From the NCBI GenBank assembly GCA_022824495.1, contig JAJDZU010000005.1:53615-117614 (forward strand): a stretch of 64,000 nucleotides of DNA. Reading direction: 5' to 3'. Shown here in pieces: positions 61,139 through 64,000 of this stretch. This stretch comes from Chloroflexota bacterium (GTDB lineage: Bacteria; Chloroflexota; UBA11872). The translations under genes were made by a program, and so were the position numbers. Below the pieces are notes generated by a model. That model searched no databases. It was not told where the DNA came from and saw nothing but the letters and a program-made list of their open reading frames with translations. Every line of letters begins with the position of its first letter. Positions within the stretch are counted from its first letter, which is position 1.

Positions 61139-62299
61139 TCACTCGTTGCTATCGTCCGCGATCGCATCGATCTTCGGCGTGACAAGTTTAATGAAGCGGC
61201 CGATTGTCTTGCATAGCTCGCTGGCGAATGAGTCGTCCGATATCTTCCCTACACGCGACACGTGCAATTCATTGCTGTGGAAACGCTGATCGTCGAAGAC
61301 ACTAAGGCCTTTAAGTCTCTGCTCAAGACCATCGATATCGGTGTCCCAGTATCCAAGTCCCAGCCAGGCTTGCCATTCGCTCTGGTCCTCCTCTTCTCGG
61401 ACAAGATGGATGAAGTAGGACATCTTCCAATTTCCCCAGAATGGACGCGAATACCACATGTGCCAATATCGCCATGACGGGTTACCGCCAGCCCATCGGC
61501 TCGTCTTGTCCGGCCTTAGGTGAAACGGCAAGCTGGCAATTGAACGATTGGACACTCCACGAAGAAAACGGGTGATTTCATCGTGCCTGTTCCTTGCGAT
61601 CGTCTGAGCCAATTTGCTGGTTCCCGGTCTAACCGGAATCTTATCGTTGGATGACTCGCCAATGCTAATGATGTATTCGTCAACTCCAGGGACAGGGATG
61701 ATCCTGCTGGCCTGCACATAGAGCGGCCCGTCGTTGCCATCCTGATACGGCGTGAGTTGGACGCACGAAATCAGATCTTCGACAGGGGCCTTTTCGTTTA
61801 GCCAGAGGGCGGCCGAGGTTACTTCCGGAGCGAACCGGTGACTGGCCAAGATGATGCGCTCGTCGTTATTTAGTGCATTCAGGTCGTCGGCGTTGAGGTG
61901 CTGGAGCAGGCTATTGGTCGCGTCTTCCTCCGATTTCCCGCTGTACTCGGCGAGCATGCGAATGATGTCGTCAGCGCTGGCGCGTTGGAGGTAGCTGGCG
62001 TATTTGATGGCTTGCCAGTGGGCGTCGGCGCCGGAGTCGTCGCGCTTGAGTTCGATGACGACCAGCTTTCCGTCTGCATCCACGGCGAGGAGGTCCAGGC
62101 GCTCGTCAGTCCGGTCGAAGCCGCTGAACTCCTTGCCGATGATGAGCAGGTCTTCGCCGAGGATGCCGGGGTTGGCGGCGACCCACTCCTGGATGTCGCG
62201 TCGCTCCTGAAAGCCGAGGCTGGCGAATTCGACCTCGGCGATTTTCTCGGATTCGCGGTTTTCGGGGTTGATTCTGAAGAGTTGGGGTTCGGCGCTCAT
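61139..62299 (-). CDS. NucS/DUF91-like PD-(D/E)XK nuclease-domain protein
   Basis: This 386-residue protein has an N-terminal PD-(D/E)XK core like NucS/DUF91: DERLDLLAVDADGKLVVIEL with the catalytic Asp and Glu and the Lys of ELKRD, then HWQAIKYASYL. The nuclease part covers about residues 30-150. The remaining 230 residues contain many aromatics (WRYWHMWYSRPFWGNW) and are not recognised. NucS proper cuts mismatched DNA, but many DUF91 relatives are stand-alone defence or repair enzymes. It stands alone, next to intergenic DNA. Confidence 0.75.
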   Translation of the reverse strand: MSAEPQLFRINPENRESEKIAEVEFASLGFQERRDIQEWVAANPGILGEDLLIIGKEFSGFDRTDERLDLLAVDADGKLVVIELKRDDSGADAHWQAIKYASYLQRASADDIIRMLAEYSGKSEEDATNSLLQHLNADDLNALNNDERIILASHRFAPEVTSAALWLNEKAPVEDLISCVQLTPYQDGNDGPLYVQASRIIPVPGVDEYIISIGESSNDKIPVRPGTSKLAQTIARNRHDEITRFLRGVSNRSIASLPFHLRPDKTSRWAGGNPSWRYWHMWYSRPFWGNWKMSYFIHLVREEEDQSEWQAWLGLGYWDTDIDGLEQRLKGLSVFDDQRFHSNELHVSRVGKISDDSFASELCKTIGRFIKLVTPKIDAIADDSNE

Positions 62300-62393
62300 T
62301 CGGCTTTTTTTCGCGTGTCAGGTATGGCTGCTGAGGATTCGGCTATTGCCCAGTGCGAGGAGCGGCGATCCCAAAGCGCTGGGAAGGCGAAGC

Positions 62394-63071
62394 TTACGCT
62401 GAGCGGTTGGAGGCTGCCAATAACCGCCAGGCGAGGGTGACGAGGGTGGCGGCGGTTAGGTGGGTGAGGATGAAGATTGCGGCGGATTGGGGGGCGATGC
62501 CGCCGAAGGTGTCGGTGAAGATGCGGCCGATGGCGACGGCGGGGTTGGCGACGCCGGTGGATGAGGTGAAGTAGTAGGCGCCGGCGACGTAGGCGCCGAC
62601 GGCGCCGGGCAGGAAGTTGTAGGACCGGGTGGCGACGAGGGTGAATATGAGGCTGAGCAGACCGACGGTGGCGACGAGGTCGCCGAGCCAGGTGATGGGG
62701 GCGTCGCGGACGGTGGTTGAGATTTCGGCCGGCGGCAGGCCGAACATGACGTTGCTTAGCACTGTGCCGGCGATGCCGCCCGCGATTTGGGCCGGGAGGT
62801 AGCTGGCGGCTTCACGCCAAGGGAGTTGTCCGACGGCGGCGGCGGTGAGGGTGACGGCGGGGTTGATGTGGGCGCCCGAAACGGGTCGCAGGGCGGCGAT
62901 GATTGCGGCGAGGGCGAAGCCGGTGACGAGGGCGTTCTGGAGGAGTTGGAGGCCGGGGTCGTCGGTGAGGCGCTGGGCCATGATTCCGGAGCCGACGATG
63001 GCGATGAGGAGCCAGGCGGTACCGAGGAACTCGGCGAGGGTTCGGATTTGGAGGGATGGGGGTGCTTTCAT
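62394..63071 (-). CDS. MIP-family aquaporin-like channel
   Basis: This 225-residue, six-helix channel has the first half-helix motif GAHINPAVT and the second GVANPAVAIGR. Both NPA boxes are intact. It begins TLAEFLGTAWLLIAIVGSGI. Proteins of this form often conduct water, glycerol or metalloid hydroxides, and prokaryotic relatives sit with arsenic genes, but none are seen here. ATG 63071 is chosen; the longer frame to 63164 adds an unlikely polar segment. Confidence 0.88.
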   Translation of the reverse strand: MKAPPSLQIRTLAEFLGTAWLLIAIVGSGIMAQRLTDDPGLQLLQNALVTGFALAAIIAALRPVSGAHINPAVTLTAAAVGQLPWREAASYLPAQIAGGIAGTVLSNVMFGLPPAEISTTVRDAPITWLGDLVATVGLLSLIFTLVATRSYNFLPGAVGAYVAGAYYFTSSTGVANPAVAIGRIFTDTFGGIAPQSAAIFILTHLTAATLVTLAWRLLAASNRSA

Positions 63072-63181
63072 GATCTGGCGGGGTGTGCGCGGATACACCT
63101 TCGGCCAAAAAGCCCTTGCAAGTAGGTGGACCAATAGGAAGCTTGATGCGTTTGGTGCTTGCAAACCTGGGATGGATTGCT

Positions 63182-63424
63182 CGGAAGACCCTCGTCCGAA
63201 GCCTTTTCCACGGGAAAAAGGGTGGACAGCGACCCCGCGGCCGGAGGCGTGATGATGGCCGGAGTGGTCCGTGGGGCTTCGACCGGAAGACCCTCACCCC
63301 GACCCTCTCCCACGGGGAGAGGGAGAAAAAGGCGGCCCCGAGGCCCGAGGCGTGATGACGGCCGGAGTGGCCCGTGGGGCTGCGACCGGAAGACCCTCTC
63401 CCTAACCCTCTCCCACGGGAGACC
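63182..63424. repeat. About 103-bp tandem repeat, 2.3 copies, with a strong palindrome
   Basis: CGGAAGACCCTC recurs at 63182, 63284 and 63387 (spacing 102 and 103). Units contain GGCGTGATGA, GGCCGGAGTGG and CCGTGGGGCT, and a central palindrome; in copy 2 CCCTCTCCC and GGGAGAGGG flank ACG (9-bp stem). The third copy is cut off in the palindrome by the insertion sequence. Sequences of this form are commonly dispersed in intergenic DNA. Confidence 0.8.
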
Positions 63425-64000
63425 TTTGCATAACTGGGCCGTCAGGCCACCATGGGGCGGACGGGATGGTGGTGGAGGTGACGCATGCATCGGCCCATGG
63501 GGAACGCCTCGTTGATGGACGCGCTGCTGCCGGACAAGGTGGGCCGCAACGCGCAGTTGGAGCAGGTGGACACGGTCCTGGACTGGGACCGGCTGGCGGC
63601 GGTGGTCGCGGACATCTACGCGGCTCCCGAGGGCCGGCCCAGCTATCCGCCACTGCTCATGGTCAAGGTGCTGTTGTTGCAGCAGTGGTACACCGCCTCC
63701 GACCCCGAGATCGAGGCGGCGCTCTGGGATCGCCTCTCGTTCCGGCGCTTCGTGGGGCTCGGGCTGCCGGACCCGGTGCCGGACCATTCGACCATCAGTC
63801 GCTTTCGGGCCGCGCTGGCGGCGCGGGGCCTGGGCGAGCAGTTGTTCGCGGAGGTGACACGGCAGTTGGACGCGGCGGGCTGGCTGGTCAAAGCCGGCAC
63901 GCTCATGGACGCGACGCTGGTGGCCGCGCAGGCCCGGCGGCCGTCGATGGACGAGGGGCCGGGCGCGGGCAGCGCCACGGACCCTGACGCCACCTGGACG
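63419..64000 (+). mobile_element. IS5-type insertion sequence, 5' part (runs off window)
   Basis: The left end probably starts at GAGACCTTTGCATAACTG (63419), where the 103-bp repeat stops matching. A transposase gene follows 66 nt later. The right end and any target duplication lie outside the window. The exact left boundary is uncertain by a few bases. Confidence 0.7.
63485..64000 (+). CDS. IS5-family transposase, N-terminal 172 residues
   Basis: The frame starts MHRPMGNASLMDALLPDKVG, continues with PLLMVKVLLLQQWY, LWDRLSFRRFVGLGLPDPVP and DHSTISRFRAAL, which is the DUF772/InsH-like N-terminal domain of IS5 transposases. VKAGTLMDATLVAAQARR with the first catalytic Asp (DAT) is present; the other acidic residues lie beyond the edge. 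GGAGG is 6 nt upstream of ATG 63485. The frame is open to the window end, so nothing shows it is inactive. Confidence 0.88.
   Translation, partial: MHRPMGNASLMDALLPDKVGRNAQLEQVDTVLDWDRLAAVVADIYAAPEGRPSYPPLLMVKVLLLQQWYTASDPEIEAALWDRLSFRRFVGLGLPDPVPDHSTISRFRAALAARGLGEQLFAEVTRQLDAAGWLVKAGTLMDATLVAAQARRPSMDEGPGAGSATDPDATWT

Noticed and set aside
63182..63424. Repeat array considered as CRISPR
   Set aside because: Units are about 103 bp and similar throughout with no spacer structure and no cas genes.

Overview
The window reads as chromosomal DNA of a GC-rich, free-living bacterium. Chloroflexota is the best guess, perhaps a marine or host-associated lineage. This rests on gene style rather than a marker gene: a solute-binding lipoprotein with a Val/Glu/Lys-rich linker after the lipobox, a condensed division cluster, and many sulfatases and Gfo/Idh oxidoreductases. 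No rRNA, CRISPR array, plasmid or phage module was seen.

Region 1 (1-14980, +) is one long housekeeping run with overlapping genes: rsmH (3' end)-ftsL-ftsI-ftsW-murG-murC-murB-ftsQ-ftsA-ftsZ-yggS-yggT-DUF167-hisS-hisH-hisA-hisF. It builds the divisome and the late cytoplasmic wall precursors, then passes into PLP homeostasis, histidyl-tRNA synthesis and the imidazole steps of histidine synthesis. mraY, murD, murE, murF and sepF are absent from their usual places.

Region 2 (15100-29370) is mixed: a 36-codon membrane protein, an MFS exporter, a Gfo/Idh enzyme, a MOSC protein coupled to a sugar isomerase, a class I glutamine amidotransferase-like hydrolase, tRNA-Leu(GAG), an NfeD protease with its flotillin, a small gene broken by one TAG, an AAC(3)-like acetyltransferase, two HIT proteins, and a heme A module (a miniature COX2-like membrane protein, ctaA, ctaB).

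Region 3 (29426-34134, -) is an aapJQMP-type amino-acid ABC transporter. Its second permease carries an in-frame 22-residue tandem repeat.

Region 4 (34283-57883) is catabolic: a transaldolase-like aldolase, ThuA, an RraA-type aldolase, an enolase-superfamily dehydratase, Gfo/Idh, a TIM-barrel isomerase, two RDD membrane proteins, two amidohydrolases, five sulfatases, an ankyrin protein, an alpha/beta hydrolase, a solute-binding lipoprotein and an MFS transporter. Together these suggest scavenging of sulfated or oxidised carbohydrates. The substrate cannot be read from sequence.

Region 5 (57884-64000) is the least conventional. It holds two tandemly duplicated small membrane/coiled-coil genes whose only well-placed start codon is ACG, a DUF2330 secreted protein, a NucS-like nuclease, an aquaporin-family channel, a roughly 103-bp tandem repeat with a strong palindrome, and the 5' part of an IS5-type insertion sequence that interrupts the third repeat copy and runs off the window.

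Several genes without a Shine-Dalgarno sequence have TANNNT 6-7 nt before the start codon, which may mark leaderless transcription.
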